Source: CAZGRP01 sp964527995 (lineage in GTDB: Bacteria; Zhuqueibacterota; Zhuqueibacteria; Oceanimicrobiales; CAZGRP01). Taken from it: 64,000 bases of DNA. Under the pieces are notes generated by a model that saw nothing but the letters and a program-made list of their open reading frames with translations, was not told where the DNA came from and ran no database searches. Positions 63,644-64,000 of this stretch are shown piece after piece. The stretch spans positions 1 through 64,000 of the forward strand of contig CAZGRP010000004.1 of assembly GCA_964527995.1 (NCBI GenBank), read 5' to 3'. The first letter of the stretch is position 1; the number at the start of each line of letters is the position of its first letter. A program made the position numbers and the translations under genes.

Positions 63644-64000
63644 CTACTTGGGATTCGGTGGGTCTTCTGAGGATGTGGTTGTGAGGCCGGTGGCGCTTTT
63701 GGTTGTGGCGATTTTGCTCAGCTTCTGCAGATATTTCCTGGCGCGGCGTTTCTCCTCTTTTGACAGCGGAATCGCCAGCGCCAGTTTTTTTTGAGCGTCG
63801 GCCTCCGCAAGCTTTCCGAGACGGAGGTAGCACTCGGCCATACGCGTGCGTAGCACCAGCGCATTGTAGGAGCCAAGCCGTCCCTCGTTCGTGAAAGAAA
63901 GGAGCAGCGATTTGTAGAGCTTCAAAGCCGCCTGCCAGCGCCCGAGAAGGCGATCGGTGGCCGCAGCCGTCCACATGAAAAAACGGCTGGTTGGATAGGC
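63644..64000 (-). CDS. TPR-like protein, C-terminal part (cut by window edge)
   Basis: The reading frame on the minus strand is open to the right edge, and this is the C-terminal part of about 118 residues. Helical pairs such as LGRWQAALKLYKSLL and RMAECYLRLGKLAEADAQKK look like tetratricopeptide repeats, as in outer-membrane or tol-pal-type helper proteins. A lysine- and threonine-rich tail follows. An ATG at 63976 is an internal methionine, because AYPTSRFF precedes it in frame. The upstream part lies outside this window. It faces rlmN across 23 bases. Confidence 0.6.
   Translation of the reverse strand, partial: AYPTSRFFMWTAAATDRLLGRWQAALKLYKSLLLSFTNEGRLGSYNALVLRTRMAECYLRLGKLAEADAQKKLALAIPLSKEEKRRARKYLQKLSKIATTKSATGLTTTSSEDPPNPK

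Overview
This window is a high-GC, densely packed piece of a draft bacterial chromosome. It carries about 52 protein genes, most of them housekeeping, and no rRNA, tRNA, CRISPR array, phage or insertion sequence that I can recognise. The organism looks Gram-negative and diderm: it has an Omp85-type outer-membrane barrel, lipoproteins, signal peptidase II and a secreted protein with lamin-tail and FlgD-like domains. It makes menaquinone by the futalosine route and has a 2-oxoacid:ferredoxin oxidoreductase, B12-dependent methionine synthase, a DivIVA-domain protein and a Bacteroidetes-like isoleucyl-tRNA synthetase. This mix suggests an FCB-superphylum or candidate-phylum bacterium, probably from a metagenome. 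That placement is an inference. A run of 100 N at 18476-18575, flanked by the same 55 bases on both sides, is a scaffolding gap.

Layout. 1-3 kb: epimerase, PLP enzyme and Fpg-like glycosylase on the plus strand. 3.2-10.7 kb: a minus-strand block with an NYN nuclease-like protein and an orphan antitoxin (an AT-richer islet), an amino-acid dehydrogenase-like enzyme, a SpoU methyltransferase, a membrane protein, an M1 metallopeptidase and MgtE. 11-16.6 kb: a membrane hydrolase-like protein, a GMC oxidoreductase, a Gfo/Idh/MocA oxidoreductase, a flippase-like membrane protein and, facing them, a DUF4198 protein. 16.7-24.7 kb: the menaquinone cluster, with UbiA-type prenyltransferase, UbiX, UbiD (broken by the gap), an MqnE-MqnA fusion, MqnC and, convergently, MqnD. 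25.6-29.9 kb: two Hsp20 chaperones behind a consensus sigma-54 promoter, a SpoIIE-type phosphatase receptor and two CBS-pair proteins. 30-37 kb: KorAB, a geranylgeranyl-reductase-family flavoprotein with an apparently leaderless promoter, GlpD and threonine synthase. 37.4-51 kb: a secreted lamin-tail protein, then a long compact run (YggS, YggT, DivIVA, lipoprotein, PNP, IleS, DksA/TraR, LspA, RluD, beta-helix/Omp85 fusion, DUF4097 lipoprotein). 51.3-64 kb: a membrane-anchored NodB deacetylase, a UVR-motif protein, a TldD/PmbA pair, a small GIY-YIG-like protein, a patatin, MetH, RlmN and the edge of a TPR protein.

The clearest functional unit is menaquinone synthesis. The fused MqnE-MqnA protein would join chorismate dehydratase to aminofutalosine synthase, MqnC and MqnD would make dihydroxynaphthoate, and UbiA/UbiX/UbiD would prenylate and decarboxylate it. 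The nucleosidase step (MqnB) is not in the window. The most notable non-coding signals are the sigma-54 promoter before hsp20, the leaderless promoter at 33 kb, a family of GGAG-rich inverted repeats at three intergenic sites and a 93-bp nested palindrome between mqnC and mqnD.
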